Assembly (NCBI GenBank): GCA_003259005.1
Contig: QLII01000001.1
Span: forward strand, 3,860,501 to 3,924,500
Length of the DNA: 64,000 nucleotides
Direction: 5' to 3'
Source: Spirosoma telluris
GTDB taxonomy: Bacteria > Bacteroidota > Bacteroidia > Cytophagales > Spirosomataceae
Position numbers and translations under genes: made by a program. Every line of letters starts with the position of its first letter. Positions within the stretch are counted from its first letter, which is position 1. Below, one piece after another: positions 29,714 to 39,697 of the stretch. Below the pieces are notes generated by a model, which saw nothing but the letters and a program-made list of their open reading frames with translations, made no database searches and was not told the origin of the DNA.

Positions 29714-29985
29714 GCAAATCATTGAGTCCAAAGATCAGCAAAGTACCCTTTAGATAGGTTGGTAGTTAGTAAAGCCTCATCCGCTTGTATGCCGGTTTTC
29801 TTAATTAAACTAATGAGTAATGAATTGATTTTCAGTGACTTGTTGATTGTGCATTATACATTTTACATTGTCTATTAATTCACTTAACCTTCTCTCCAAT
29901 TCGTTCATATACCCTTAACCCTGTCTACAGACGAGGATAGGCAACGCTTTTCCAAAAAAATCAACCAACACAAACAACTAAGTCT
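29714..29985. other. Intergenic region with a TAGATAGGTTGGT element
   Basis: 272 bases. The exact 13-mer TAGATAGGTTGGT lies at 29751-29763; identical copies at 32608-32620 and 42604-42616 are each followed by a CCCGG...CCGGG hairpin, which is degraded here. No gene is seen. The gap suggests that the isomerase and transporter genes have their own promoter. Confidence 0.45.
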
Positions 29986-30714
29986 ATGCAGTTAAAACGA
30001 TCTATTGTCAACGCCAGTATCAACACGGCGAAAACCGTTATTGCTCATTTCGGAATGCATCTGCCGCCTTTTGCTCATTGGTCTGTCGAGCAGTGGCAGC
30101 AAGCCGGACCTGACTACAACGAAATCCGGGATTGCATGCTGGGTTGGGATGTAACGGATTTTGGCAGTAAAGACTTTTACAATATTGGCCGAACGTTGTT
30201 CACGGTTCGTAACGGCCGGATGAACCTACCGGGCTACCCGAAGCAATACGCCGAAAAATGGCTTATTGACCCTGAAAATCAGCGCGCTCCGGCTCATTTT
30301 CATCTCTCAAAACGGGAAGATATCATTTGCCGCGCAGGGGGCAATGTGCTGGTTCAACTAACGAAAGCCGATGCCGAGGGCAATCCATCTAACGAAACCT
30401 TTATAACGCAGGTCGACGGCTGTTCGCGTCGGTTAGGGCCGGGCGATATTGTCCGCCTACAACCAGGCGAAAGCCTGACCATTCATCCAAGAACGATTCA
30501 CCAGTTCTGGGGCGAAGAAGGAACGGGCTGGCAGGTTGAGGGAATAGGTTATACACTCAGTGCCGAGATTTCGAGCGTTTGCGATGACCTAAACGATAAC
30601 GTTTTTCTGGTCGATTACGGCGTTCGATTCCCGGAAATCGACGAAGACGAAGCGCGTATCTGTTACCTCTGTCATGAGTATCCACTAGCTCCTGCCGACC
30701 TTATTAGCCAATAA
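29986..30714 (+). CDS. D-lyxose ketol-isomerase family protein (cupin)
   Basis: 242-aa cupin-type sugar isomerase. The sequence follows the D-lyxose/D-mannose isomerase family: H-L-P-P-F-A-H-W near residue 25-32, M-L-G-W-D-V-T-D-F-G-S (51-61), A-H-F-H-L-S-K-R-E-D-I-I (103-114), a later I-H-Q-F-W, and F-P-E-I-D-E-D-E near the end. By family analogy H104, H106, E111 and H172 would bind the Mn(II). The enzyme interconverts D-lyxose and D-xylulose (or D-mannose and D-fructose) in the cytoplasm. A BASS-type transporter gene follows after 25 bases, so import and isomerisation may be linked. Confidence 0.88.
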   Translation: MQLKRSIVNASINTAKTVIAHFGMHLPPFAHWSVEQWQQAGPDYNEIRDCMLGWDVTDFGSKDFYNIGRTLFTVRNGRMNLPGYPKQYAEKWLIDPENQRAPAHFHLSKREDIICRAGGNVLVQLTKADAEGNPSNETFITQVDGCSRRLGPGDIVRLQPGESLTIHPRTIHQFWGEEGTGWQVEGIGYTLSAEISSVCDDLNDNVFLVDYGVRFPEIDEDEARICYLCHEYPLAPADLISQ

Positions 30715-30739
30715 TTCGCTTGCCTGACTCCTCATCCCT

Positions 30740-32065
30740 ATGCGTTTCTACTCGATTCTGTTGATATTGGCTAGCCTGCTGCTGCTGAGCACGGGTGTAC
30801 TCTATGCGGCAGGTAGCTCGTTTCCGGTAGAGCCAATGCTGGTACTGGCCCTGGTTCTACTGGCCATTGCCTTTCGTGGCTTCGCTGCTCTGAAAGGGTT
30901 TTCGTATACGATCTGGATTCTGGCTGCGGTGAGTGTGGCTATGCTTTATCCGGGCTATTTCTTTAGGGTCGGAGATTTTCAACTCAAGCGACTCATCGTT
31001 CCCTTTGTGCAATTGACCATGTTTGGCATGGGTGCACACATGAGTTTCAATGATTTCAAAGGCGTGATTAAAATGCCGAAAGGCGTCTTCATCGGCATCG
31101 GCTGCCATTTCATTATCATGCCGCTGGTTGGGTTTTCGCTTTCTCATCTATTCGACTTCCCACCCGAAATTGCTGGCGGTGTTATTCTGATTGGTTGTGT
31201 ATCCAGCGCCATGGCATCTAACGTAATGTCCTACTTATCAGGCGCTAACCTGGCCTTGGCCGTTACCATTGGGGCCTGTTCAACCATCTTATCGCCCTTT
31301 GTTACCCCGTTCTTAATGAAATGGCTCGGCGGGCAGTATGTCGAGATTGATATTGCCCACATGATGATCGACATCACGAACATGATCATCATCCCAATTG
31401 TGGCCGGGTTCATCTTTAACTTATTCTATTACGATCAGCAAACACATCGGGCTAAAACCATTCAGCTCGTTGTGTTTGCGGGAATTATTGGCCTGACCAA
31501 TGGGCTGCTTCAACTCATTGTCAACCAACCGATCGGTAATTTTCTGATGGCGCTGGGCACGTCACTTTTCTGGTTTTATGGGCTCCCTATGCTCCTGGCC
31601 ATTCTTCTCAAAAAACGACCACAAATTAGCCGGGCAATGATCGAAAATTGTCTTTCGTTTGCCGCCATGCTGGGTATCGTAATCAATACCGTGATCATTA
31701 CTGCTTCCGGACGCGATAATCTGTTGCAGGTAGGGGGTTTACTGATCATCACCTGTCTCCTACACAATATGATTGGTTTGAGTGTGGGCTATTTGACCGC
31801 CCTATTAGCTGGCCTACCTGAAAAAGACCGCCGGACGATTGCCTTTGAAGTAGGGATGCAGAATGGCGGGGTAGCCACGGGTCTGGCCTTACAAATGGGT
31901 AAAGTCGCTACGGTAGGGCTGGCGTCGGCAATTTTTGGACCGTTGCAAAATGTGACGGGTTCGGCACTGGCCAACTGGTTTCGGAAAAGGCCGGTAAAAG
32001 ATGACAAACAGCCAGCACTAGCGGTTCACAAACAACAGGGACAGGAAAATTACCACAATATCTAG
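30740..32065 (+). CDS. Bile acid:sodium symporter (BASS/SBF) family transporter
   Basis: 441-aa inner-membrane protein with about ten hydrophobic helices after an extra N-terminal pair. Family features include F-G-M-G-A-H-M-S-F-N-D-F, a G-C-V-S-S-A-M-A-S-N-V-M stretch (unwound-helix region with sodium ligands), and E-V-G-M-Q-N-G-G-V-A-T-G-L-A near the end. BASS proteins import organic anions with sodium; substrates range from bile acids to pyruvate and pantoate, so the cargo here is unknown. Position beside a lyxose-type isomerase suggests a sugar acid or related compound, which is inference. The 3' end overlaps the antisense sigma remnant by 48 bases. Confidence 0.88.
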   Translation: MRFYSILLILASLLLLSTGVLYAAGSSFPVEPMLVLALVLLAIAFRGFAALKGFSYTIWILAAVSVAMLYPGYFFRVGDFQLKRLIVPFVQLTMFGMGAHMSFNDFKGVIKMPKGVFIGIGCHFIIMPLVGFSLSHLFDFPPEIAGGVILIGCVSSAMASNVMSYLSGANLALAVTIGACSTILSPFVTPFLMKWLGGQYVEIDIAHMMIDITNMIIIPIVAGFIFNLFYYDQQTHRAKTIQLVVFAGIIGLTNGLLQLIVNQPIGNFLMALGTSLFWFYGLPMLLAILLKKRPQISRAMIENCLSFAAMLGIVINTVIITASGRDNLLQVGGLLIITCLLHNMIGLSVGYLTALLAGLPEKDRRTIAFEVGMQNGGVATGLALQMGKVATVGLASAIFGPLQNVTGSALANWFRKRPVKDDKQPALAVHKQQGQENYHNI

Positions 32066-32263
32066 TAGCTTCACCCGGAGAACACGCAGGCATTTACTGA
32101 TGTGAAATTCAATGGTTTTTTCGGCCAGCCCAAACAGTTCGGCAATTTCCTTATTGGCCAGCCCACTTCGACTGAGTTCAAAAACCTGGCGACTTTTTTC
32201 GGGTAGATTTTCCAGTTCCCGATTGTACACTTCCTGCACCTCGCTGAGTTGAATCCAGCTCAT
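32018..32263 (-). pseudogene. Truncated ECF sigma factor (region 4 only)
   Basis: An 81-codon frame encodes only sigma region 4: L-P-E-K-S-R-Q-V-F-E-L, the HTH A-N-K-E-I-A-E-L-F-G-L-A-E-K-T-I-E-F-H-I, then a hydrophobic tail. It is clearly similar to the C-terminal third of the sigma factor at 4437-5012. An in-frame TGA directly precedes the ATG and region 2 is absent, so it cannot act as a normal sigma factor. Its end overlaps the BASS gene on the other strand. It is best read as a remnant left by recombination between sigma/FecR loci. Confidence 0.75.
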
Positions 32264-32352
32264 TCAGGGAAAAGGATTGATAAATTAGCCGCTTCCGCAA
32301 ATGGGAAATAATTCGATTTTTAAGGGCTTAAAACAGATAGATCGCAACTTAG

Positions 32353-32514
32353 CGAGCCATACGCATCGAATTTACGTTTATGGCCTTAGGGCAGGCCTGT
32401 GGTACCGCGGCCGTGTTGGCTAATCAAAAGCGCGTAACGGTTCAAGCTGTCAACCAGGGAGAATTGAAAAAAAAGCTTCTGGCCGATGGGCAGGTTCTGT
32501 CGTTGAAGAACTAG
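32353..32514 (+). pseudogene. Remnant: C-terminal tail of a FAD-dependent oxidoreductase
   Basis: A 53-codon open stretch contains M-A-L-G-Q-A-C-G-T-A-A-V-L-A-N-Q, the last FAD-contact motif of FAD_oxidored proteins. The intact gene at 39698-41071 has M-G-M-G-Q-A-A-G-A-A-A-V-L-A-N at the same place. Nothing upstream encodes the rest. Together with the sigma remnant it shows that a sigma/FecR/SusCD/oxidoreductase locus was once here. Confidence 0.7.
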
Positions 32515-32522
32515 TATTCGCT

Positions 32523-32598
32523 CAACTTAGATTCTGTCGATTCTTTGGATTCTATTCAGCTGGTAATAGAATCCAAAGAATCGACAGAATCTAAGTTG
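32523..32598. repeat. 34-bp perfect inverted repeat built from 9-base GATTCT units
   Basis: Bases 32523-32556 are exactly complementary to 32565-32598 with an eight-base loop. The left arm has GATTCT at 32530, 32539 and 32548. A perfect stem of this length implies recent formation or selection. Diverged relatives occur at 6255-6343 and 27749-27775. Confidence 0.8.
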
Positions 32599-32607
32599 GC
32601 AAAGTAG

Positions 32608-32657
32608 TAGATAGGTTGGTTTAATAAACTCCCGGTAGATCTCTGCCGGGAGTTTTT
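32608..32657 (+). terminator. TAGATAGGTTGGT element plus terminator hairpin
   Basis: The 13-mer is at 32608-32620. AAACTCCCGG (32626-32635) then pairs with CCGGGAGTTT (32646-32655), continuing in T. It ends any transcript from the decay zone ahead of the next sigma gene. Confidence 0.65.
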
Positions 32658-32841
32658 GTATCGATAACTGGCTGATAATCTTCCTCAAACGAATCCATTG
32701 ACAGGAATTATAGCGCAGTAGAAATATTTTTTGTACAATACTGAGTATTAGTTGAATTATCTCTCCTATTAACCAGAGTATCTACCGATATCATTACTTG
32801 TGAGGCCCTTATCCTAAATCGCTGGTAAATCGTAGGAGACT

Positions 32842-33480
32842 ATGCTAAAACCCGATATACGCCATCAGCCGCAAAGCACCTGGGAGAAAACTGATGAAAC
32901 CTTACTCTGGCAACAATTCAGAGAAGGGCATCAGGAGGCCTTTCAAGGCTTGGTTCAGCATTTTTATCGAGAACTGCACTTCTATGGTGGCCGCTTTACC
33001 CGCGATTCTGATCTACTAAAAGATTGTCTGCAGGACCTTTTTCTGGACTTATGGACCTACCGGCATAAGATTGTCCAAACGCCCTATGTACGACCTTATC
33101 TCTACAAATCCCTACGCCGAAAAATCCATCGGGAGATGATGCGTCATTCGGCTACAATGAGCGAAGAAAGTGTTACGTTCGACGATGTCAGTTCAGAGGA
33201 AATTACCGCCGAACAAGCCCTGATTCGTACCGAACTGTCCGATTATCAGACGGCACGCCTGAACGCATTATTAGCGCAACTGTCTGACCGGCAGCGGGAA
33301 GCAATTCACCTGAAATTTTACGCCGAATTGTCGAATGATGAAATTGCTGATGTACTGGCTGTCAACAAGCAATCGGTAGCGAACCTGTTGCATCGGGGCT
33401 TAAGCCGGTTACGAGAGAGCTGGCCATCGTTGCTGTCGTTGATCGGTAGCTGGCTGTTGAACGAAACGTTTACGAAATAA
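32842..33480 (+). CDS. ECF RNA polymerase sigma factor
   Basis: 212-aa ECF sigma factor. Region 2 has E-G-H-Q-E-A-F-Q-G-L-V-Q-H-F-Y and D-L-F-L-D-L-W-T-Y-R. Region 4 has L-S-D-R-Q-R-E-A-I-H-L-K-F-Y and the HTH L-S-N-D-E-I-A-D-V-L-A-V-N-K-Q-S-V. It heads the second sigma, FecR, STN-SusC, SusD set and is less like the first sigma factor than the truncated remnant is. The FecR gene begins 72 bases downstream. Confidence 0.9.
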   Translation: MLKPDIRHQPQSTWEKTDETLLWQQFREGHQEAFQGLVQHFYRELHFYGGRFTRDSDLLKDCLQDLFLDLWTYRHKIVQTPYVRPYLYKSLRRKIHREMMRHSATMSEESVTFDDVSSEEITAEQALIRTELSDYQTARLNALLAQLSDRQREAIHLKFYAELSNDEIADVLAVNKQSVANLLHRGLSRLRESWPSLLSLIGSWLLNETFTK

Positions 33481-33552
33481 TCCTTGTGCGCTGAGTATGG
33501 CTTTCCTCCAACGCGCCTATTAACAACCGAACTGGTATTGCTCGTACACGCT

Positions 33553-34673
33553 ATGAAAACGTATCAACACTACACCGTCGAAGATTTCCTTACCGATAGC
33601 TGGTTCCTGGCCTGGGTGAAACATGACCAGCCCGAAGCGCGGCAGTTTTGGGAGCAGTGGCAGCAACAAAATCCACAACAGCGGGATACGTTGCTACTGG
33701 CCAAAGACATGGCGGAAGCCCTTAAAAATCGCCCCATACGTTGTCTACTGATCAGGAACGTCTGGAAGTGGACCGGATTGTTAAACTAACCCGACACGTA
33801 CCGGCCCAGTCGAGATGGAGAATCACTAAAAACGCCTGGCGTCCCTATCATTGGCTGGCTGCCGCTTTGGTGCTATTGGTTCTGGGTGCAGGCTGGTGGC
33901 TGATTCAACGAGAGAACCCGTCAAGAGAACAGGCAACTATTGAATCTATTTCCGGACAGGATAAACCGGTAAACGATCAGTGGTTCAATCAGGTAAATGG
34001 CACCTCACAGCCCGTTACTCTTTCCCTGCCCGATGGTAGCCAAATGACGCTAATGGCCCATAGTCAGGCATCATATCCACGCTCGTTCGATGCCGATAAG
34101 CGGGAGGTTTATTTAAAAGGAGATGCGTTATTCTCGGTCATTCACGAAGGTAAACGTCCATTTTTAGTTTACAGTGGAACCTTGGTTACCCGGGTACTCG
34201 GCACCCGTTTTCGGGTTCAGGCACGCCCGGGCGAAACGCACATGATGGTATCGGTCATATCCGGTAAGGTATCAGTCATGGGGCAGAAAGACTGGATGGC
34301 TTCCCGAAAATCACCGAATAGCCGTACGGCAGGCGTAGTACTAACGGCTAATCAGCAGGTAACCTACGACGCGAGCCAGAATAGTTATCAAAAAGAACTA
34401 GTCTCTAAGCCAACAGTTATCCCTTCGGCATCCGAAAGTTTGGAAACCTTCAATTTCGATGATACACCGGCTACGAACGTTTTCGAGCGATTAAAAAAAG
34501 CCTATGGCGTAGAAATCATCTATGATGCCACGACTCTTCGGCATTGTACCCTGACAGCCTCCCTGGCGGGTGTCTCATTATATGATCAGCTCCAGTTGCT
34601 ATGTGCGTCTATTGGAGCGTCGTATGAAGTGATCGATACACGCATCATCATTACCAGTAAAGGCTGTTCATAA
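33553..34673 (+). CDS. FecR-family anti-sigma factor with DUF4974 (one frameshift)
   Basis: 373-aa membrane anti-sigma factor after restoring one C at 33732-33735. The ATG at 33553 (M-K-T-Y-Q-H-Y) is preferred over an upstream TTG. The N-terminal cytoplasmic domain includes D-S-W-F-L-A-W-V. One transmembrane helix follows (H-W-L-A-A-A-L-V-L-L-V-L-G-A-G-W-W-L-I). The FecR domain has L-P-D-G-S-Q-M-T-L and L-V-T-R-V-L-G-T-R-F-R-V. DUF4974 closes the protein (F-N-F-D-D-T-P-A-T-N-V-F-E-R-L), ending I-I-I-T-S-K-G-C-S. It should transmit the signal from the STN domain of the SusC downstream to the sigma factor upstream. Confidence 0.9.
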
Positions 34674-34689
34674 AGCATAGATAAAAAAG

Positions 34690-34714
34690 CCCGCTATGCT
34701 GCGAACATAGCGGG
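34690..34714. terminator. 9-bp hairpin between fecR and susC (second locus)
   Basis: CCCGCTATG (34690-34698) pairs with CATAGCGGG (34706-34714) around a seven-base loop and is preceded by ATAAAAAAG. Position and lead sequence match the hairpin at 6395-6424 although the stem sequence differs. Confidence 0.6.
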
Positions 34715-34803
34715 TGTACTTGACCGATCAGGCGGCAGTTTCGGGCCATCGCCGATCGGTGTAGCTACTCCTTTGCCCGGAATAACTAAACCTACCACAA
34801 GTT

Positions 34804-37800
34804 ATGTACAAGTTTACTAACCACGAAACGATTCGGATACTTATGCGAATCTCGCTCCTTCACTTGTTGCTTACGGTTGCGCTGATCAATGGGGCTTTGG
34901 CCGCTAAGGGCCAGGAGCTCCTTGACCAACGGGTAAGCGTTCGACTGGATAACAACACCGTTCGGCAGGCGTTGTTGACCCTGGAAAAAACGGCGCATGT
35001 CAAATTCGTTTACAGCCGCCAGATTGTTCAGATTGACCGAAAAATATCATTATCAGCTACCGAAGAAAAGCTGGCCTATGTGCTGGAACGGTTGCTGAAG
35101 CCATTGCAACTTAGATACGTAGTGACAGGCAGTCAGATTGCTATTGTGCGCGGCCCAACCGCAGACGATGTTGGCGAGGCAGAGACGCCCAGTACAACTG
35201 CACCGGCAGTGGCCGACCGGCAACTCTCAGGTACCGTCAAAAGTGAAACAGGCGAAGGCTTGCCGGGAGTGAGTGTGGTCGTTAAAAACACCACACGTGG
35301 AACTACAACCGATGCAGAAGGGAGATACAAACTCACAATTCCCAACGATGGACCGGCTGTCACGCTTGTCTTTTCCTTTGTTGGGTATCTGAATCAGGAG
35401 ATCGCTATTGGCAACCGCACCACTATTGATCTACAGCTCGTGCCAAATGATAAGTCGCTGGATGAAGTGGTGGTGGTGGGGTATGGGACGGTTAAGAAAA
35501 GTGATCTGACCGGCTCACTGTCGCAGGTTAAAGCCAAAGAAATCAATTCATACCCAGCTACGAACGTTTTGCAGGCCTTATCAGGCCGGGCGGCTGGTGT
35601 ACAGGTGTTGCAAAATACGGGTGCACCAGGAGCACCCGTCAGTGTGCGTATTCGGGGTACTAACTCCATTCAGGGCAGTAATGAGCCACTTTACGTGGTA
35701 GATGGATTTCCGCTATCGGGCAGTAATCCCACGGTGCTGAACAACGCAGATATTGAAACCATGGAGATTTTGAAAGATGCGTCGGCTACAGCTATTTATG
35801 GATCGAGGGGTGCTAATGGGGTCGTGTTAATTACGACGAAACACGGAAAAGCGGGTAAAACACGGGTCGATTTTGAGACCAGTTACAGCTCACAAACACT
35901 CAGGAAGAAACTGGATTTAATGAATGGGCAGGAATATGCGACCTTCTACAATGAACAGGCCGCGAATGACAAACTGAAACCTTATTTCACCCAGGATCAG
36001 ATTAATGCGTTCGGGCAGGGTTTCGATTGGCAGAACCTTGTTTTTCAGAAAGCCCCGATGAAAACAACCGCGCTGACTATCAGCGGAGGTAATGAAAAAA
36101 CGCAGTTTTCGTTATCGGGAAGTGCATTTAATCAACAAGGTATCGTTAAGGGCAGCGATTATAATCGGTACTCGTTACGGGCGAATATCAATCATGCCGT
36201 CAGCAGCAAATTCAGTGTCAATTTTGGCGGGACCCTAACCCGCCTGCAAACCGGCCGAAAGGATAGCGGGGAGGAAGCCGGGGTAATTCGATGATTGCCG
36301 GGGCTATTTCGGCTCCCCCTACCCTGACACCGTATAACGATGATGGTACATACCGGACATTGGCCATTGCCTATCCCTTTGTAGCGACTGACCTGGTAAA
36401 CCCCCTCAATTTTATCAACGAACAAAACAACCAGACAAAAGCGAACGTTGCCCTGCTCAATGCGTCGCTGATTTTTAAGCCGATTGAGTCAATAACCATC
36501 AAAGTGTCGGGAGGTGTTGAAAATCGGGATGATCGTACCGATAATTATACGACCCGAAATTTTGTGAATTCCAGTGGTTCGGCTAGTGTTGGTACTAATC
36601 AATTTACCAGCCTGCTGAGTGAAAACACCATCAGCTACAACAAAACGTTCAATCAAAAGCATGCTGTTTCAGCCGTAGCCGGTTTTACCTACCAGGATTT
36701 TGTGAATACAGCTCTATCCGCTAGCGGAGTTGGTTTTCTGAGCAATACTCCCGAAACCTATGATCTGGGATCGGCATCAACGCCCGGAATACCCGGTTCT
36801 AGTTATACTAAATCGGTGTTGTTATCCTATCTGGCTCGGGTCAATTACGCCTATAATAGCAAATACCTGGCAACGGTCAGCATACGCAGAGATGGTTCTT
36901 CCAAATACAGCGAAGGCAATAAGTGGGGCTATTTCCCGTCGGCTGCATTGGCCTGGCGCGTATCCAATGAAGAGTTCATGAAAGACAACTCATTCATTTC
37001 CGATTTGAAAGTGCGGGCCAGTTGGGGACTTACGGGCAGTCAGGCAATTAAGGAATATGCGACGCTAAATCAGCTTTATTCGGGTAAAACCGTTTTTGGC
37101 GACGCCCTGTATAATACCTACGGGCCAAGTACGACCTTACCCGGTAATCTGAAATGGGAAACGACCGAGCAAAAGGATATAGGTGTTGATTTCGGGATTT
37201 TGACTAACCGAATCCTGCTAACGGCTGATTACTATATCAAGAATACCCGCGATTTGCTGAATAACGTAACCTTACCCTCTTCGCTGGGCTATACCACGAC
37301 GATTAAAAATGTCGGCGAAATCCAGAACAGCGGCCTTGAATTAGGGATCGACAGTCGTGTTTTAACCGGGGCTTTCAAATGGGATGTCAATGCGAACATC
37401 TCGTTTAACCGGAACAAAGTCGTGAAGCTTTACGGCGGACAGGATATTCTGGGTGGAAACATTAATGTGGTGGTCATTAACGATGTGACGAATATTCTGC
37501 GCGAGGGCCGACCATTGGGCCAATTCTGGGGCTATATCGAGGATGGGTACGACGATAAAGGGAAAATAAAATACAAGGATACCGATGGCGATGGGAGCAT
37601 TACGATCAAGGATAAAACCTACATCGGCAACCCGAATCCGAAGTACATTTTTGGGTTTAACTCAACCATGTCTTACAAAAACTTCGACTTAACGCTCTTT
37701 CTGCAAGGCGTTCAGGGGAATAATCTCTTCAATGCCAGTGCCATGGGGAGCACAATCGACTACGGCTTTGGCCTGAACATGCCTCGCGAAGTGTATCTGA

Positions 37801-38138
37801 ATCACTGGTCGACCACCAATCCGAATGCAAAATACCCCATTATCAGCAACAGTGTGAATGCACGGGTTTCAAACCGGTATATAGAAGATGGATCGTTTGT
37901 GCGGCTCAAAAACATTCAGTTAGCCTATAATTTCCCGCTTCAGAACTGGGGCGTGAAGTGGGTAAGGACAGTGCAGTTATATGCTAGCGGACAAAATTTG
38001 CTCACCCTAACGAAGTACTCCTGGTGGGACCCCGAAGTGAACTCAAAAGGGGATGCTAATTCAACCACACAGGGTGTTGACTCCTACAGTTATCCCGTTG
38101 CGAAAACGATTACGGCTGGCCTTCGTGTCGGTTTTTAA
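34804..38138 (+). CDS. SusC/RagA TonB-dependent receptor with STN domain (one frameshift)
   Basis: 1111-aa outer-membrane importer after restoring one G at 36280-36283. In order: signal peptide; STN domain (about residues 40-115, V-K-F-V-Y-S-R-Q-I-V); carboxypeptidase-like domain (L-S-G-T-V-K-S-E-T-G-E-G-L-P-G-V); plug with E-V-V-V-V-G-Y-G-T and L-Y-V-V-D-G-F-P-L; beta-barrel ending in T-A-G-L-R-V-G-F. As in the first locus, the STN domain pairs it with the upstream FecR/sigma couple. SusD follows after a 90-base gap that holds an inverted repeat. Confidence 0.92.
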
Positions 38139-38144
38139 AGAGCG

Positions 38145-38215
38145 AAAGAATGAATGAGCGAAAGAGCGCTCTGACCAGCAACTCACTCATTCACTCTTTC
38201 GCTCATTCACTCTTT
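38145..38215. repeat. 22-bp inverted repeat between susC and susD
   Basis: Positions 38145-38166 match the reverse complement of 38194-38215 with one mismatch. The arms are made of GAATGAGCGAAAGAG-like units, and a partial third copy is included. It may tune susC versus susD mRNA levels. Confidence 0.6.
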
Positions 38216-38228
38216 AAAAATTAGTCCC

Positions 38229-39662
38229 ATGAAAAAGATACTATTCCTACTCTCAATTATTGTTCTGACATCCTGTGAGAAATCACTTATTGAAGAGCCC
38301 AAATCATTGGTTGTCGAAGCCTTTTTCAACACCGCTACGGAAGTTGAAACAGCTACCAATCTTATTTACTCTCCTTTGCGGAATAGCAATTATTCCGTTT
38401 ACGAAGCAACACTTGAATGCCAGTCCGATTATGCGAACGGCCGGGGCAGCTGGGCCCCACTTCACGTTTTTCAGGGCCTAGATGATGCGAATATCACCCG
38501 CGTAGCTGGTTTGTGGAACACATTTTATCTAAGCATTCGCGATGCCAATCTGGTTATAAAAAATGCACCCACTGGTAAGTCAATCAGCAAAGCAGATGTG
38601 GCCAAATACGTAGCCGAAGCAAAGTTTATGCGGGCCTTCAATTATTTTCAGTTGGTTCGAAACTGGGCAGGTGTGCCACTTCGTACGGAAAATAACATGG
38701 AGGTCATTGATTTGAAAAGAAGTACTGCCGATGAGGTATATGCGTTAATTGTCGCAGACCTCACAGAAGCCGAAACCAACCTGCCCGATAATCCGGCAGT
38801 AGCGGGCAGACCTACTAAATGGGCAGCTAAAACGATGCTGGCCGACGTCTATCTACAGCTTGGGAAATTTGCCGAAGCGCGGGATAAAGCCGACGAAGTC
38901 ATTAAATCCAATAAATTTTCCCTGGTACCCACTGTGACAAAGACAGATTTTCAGGCTAAAGTCTGGGGTCCTGATTTAGTATCAACCACCGAGGAGATTT
39001 TTTATTTAAAATACGCCCGCCAGGTTAATCAGGGCAACTATATGCTCTGGATAAGTAATCATCCAGATACGAAGCTGTTCAATTTCGGAGGAGCGTACGT
39101 CATCTATCTCGATGTTACGAGTACCTACTATAAGTCCTGGAATTCAAGTGACCTTCGGAAGGGGCTTTGGGATCTGATTAATTTTGGCTTAGGTGCCAAT
39201 ACCCTGGTTAGTTCAAAATTTACTGACCAACTCGCAGTTTCTCAGGTGGGTGCCGGCAATGATGATCCCGTTTATGGATACTCCGACGTGTTGTTAATCT
39301 ATGCTGAAGCCTCAAGTAGAGCTGGTAACGGACCAACGGAATCGGGTATGGAGGCACTCAACAAGGTGCATCGTCGGGCGTATGGGAAGGCCCCTGGAGT
39401 TGCTTCATCAATCGACTACAACCTTGCCGATTACAACGCGGCTACGTTCCTGGATTTGGTATTAACCGAACGGAGCTACGAGTTTCAATTGGGCGGAAAG
39501 CGCTGGCTGGATCTTAAACGAACGGGGAAAGTGAAAGAGGCCGTTCTGGCAGCTACCGGAAAAACCGTTGCAGATAAACACCTGCTCTGGCCCATCCCGG
39601 TTTCAGAAATGAATTACAACAAAGGACTTGATCCAACGAAAGATCAGAATCCAGGCTATTAA
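38229..39662 (+). CDS. SusD/RagB nutrient-binding lipoprotein
   Basis: Intact 477-aa surface lipoprotein paired with the SusC at 34804. The lipobox is V-L-T-S-C (Cys about residue 16). SusD segments include F-F-N-T-A-T-E-V-E-T-A-T-N, A-K-F-M-R-A-F-N-Y-F-Q-L-V-R-N-W-A-G, and near the end L-T-E-R-S-Y-E-F-Q-L-G-G-K-R-W-L-D-L-K-R and K-D-Q-N-P-G-Y. It binds the glycan imported by the locus. The FAD oxidoreductase gene starts 35 bases downstream and is probably in the same operon. Confidence 0.94.
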   Translation: MKKILFLLSIIVLTSCEKSLIEEPKSLVVEAFFNTATEVETATNLIYSPLRNSNYSVYEATLECQSDYANGRGSWAPLHVFQGLDDANITRVAGLWNTFYLSIRDANLVIKNAPTGKSISKADVAKYVAEAKFMRAFNYFQLVRNWAGVPLRTENNMEVIDLKRSTADEVYALIVADLTEAETNLPDNPAVAGRPTKWAAKTMLADVYLQLGKFAEARDKADEVIKSNKFSLVPTVTKTDFQAKVWGPDLVSTTEEIFYLKYARQVNQGNYMLWISNHPDTKLFNFGGAYVIYLDVTSTYYKSWNSSDLRKGLWDLINFGLGANTLVSSKFTDQLAVSQVGAGNDDPVYGYSDVLLIYAEASSRAGNGPTESGMEALNKVHRRAYGKAPGVASSIDYNLADYNAATFLDLVLTERSYEFQLGGKRWLDLKRTGKVKEAVLAATGKTVADKHLLWPIPVSEMNYNKGLDPTKDQNPGY

Positions 39663-39697
39663 CACCTGTCTAGTTTAGACCATTCAAACGAACTGTT

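Noticed and set aside
32523..32598. Possible CRISPR or short repeat array
   Set aside because: The nine-base units are tandem and form one hairpin; there are no spacers and no cas genes.
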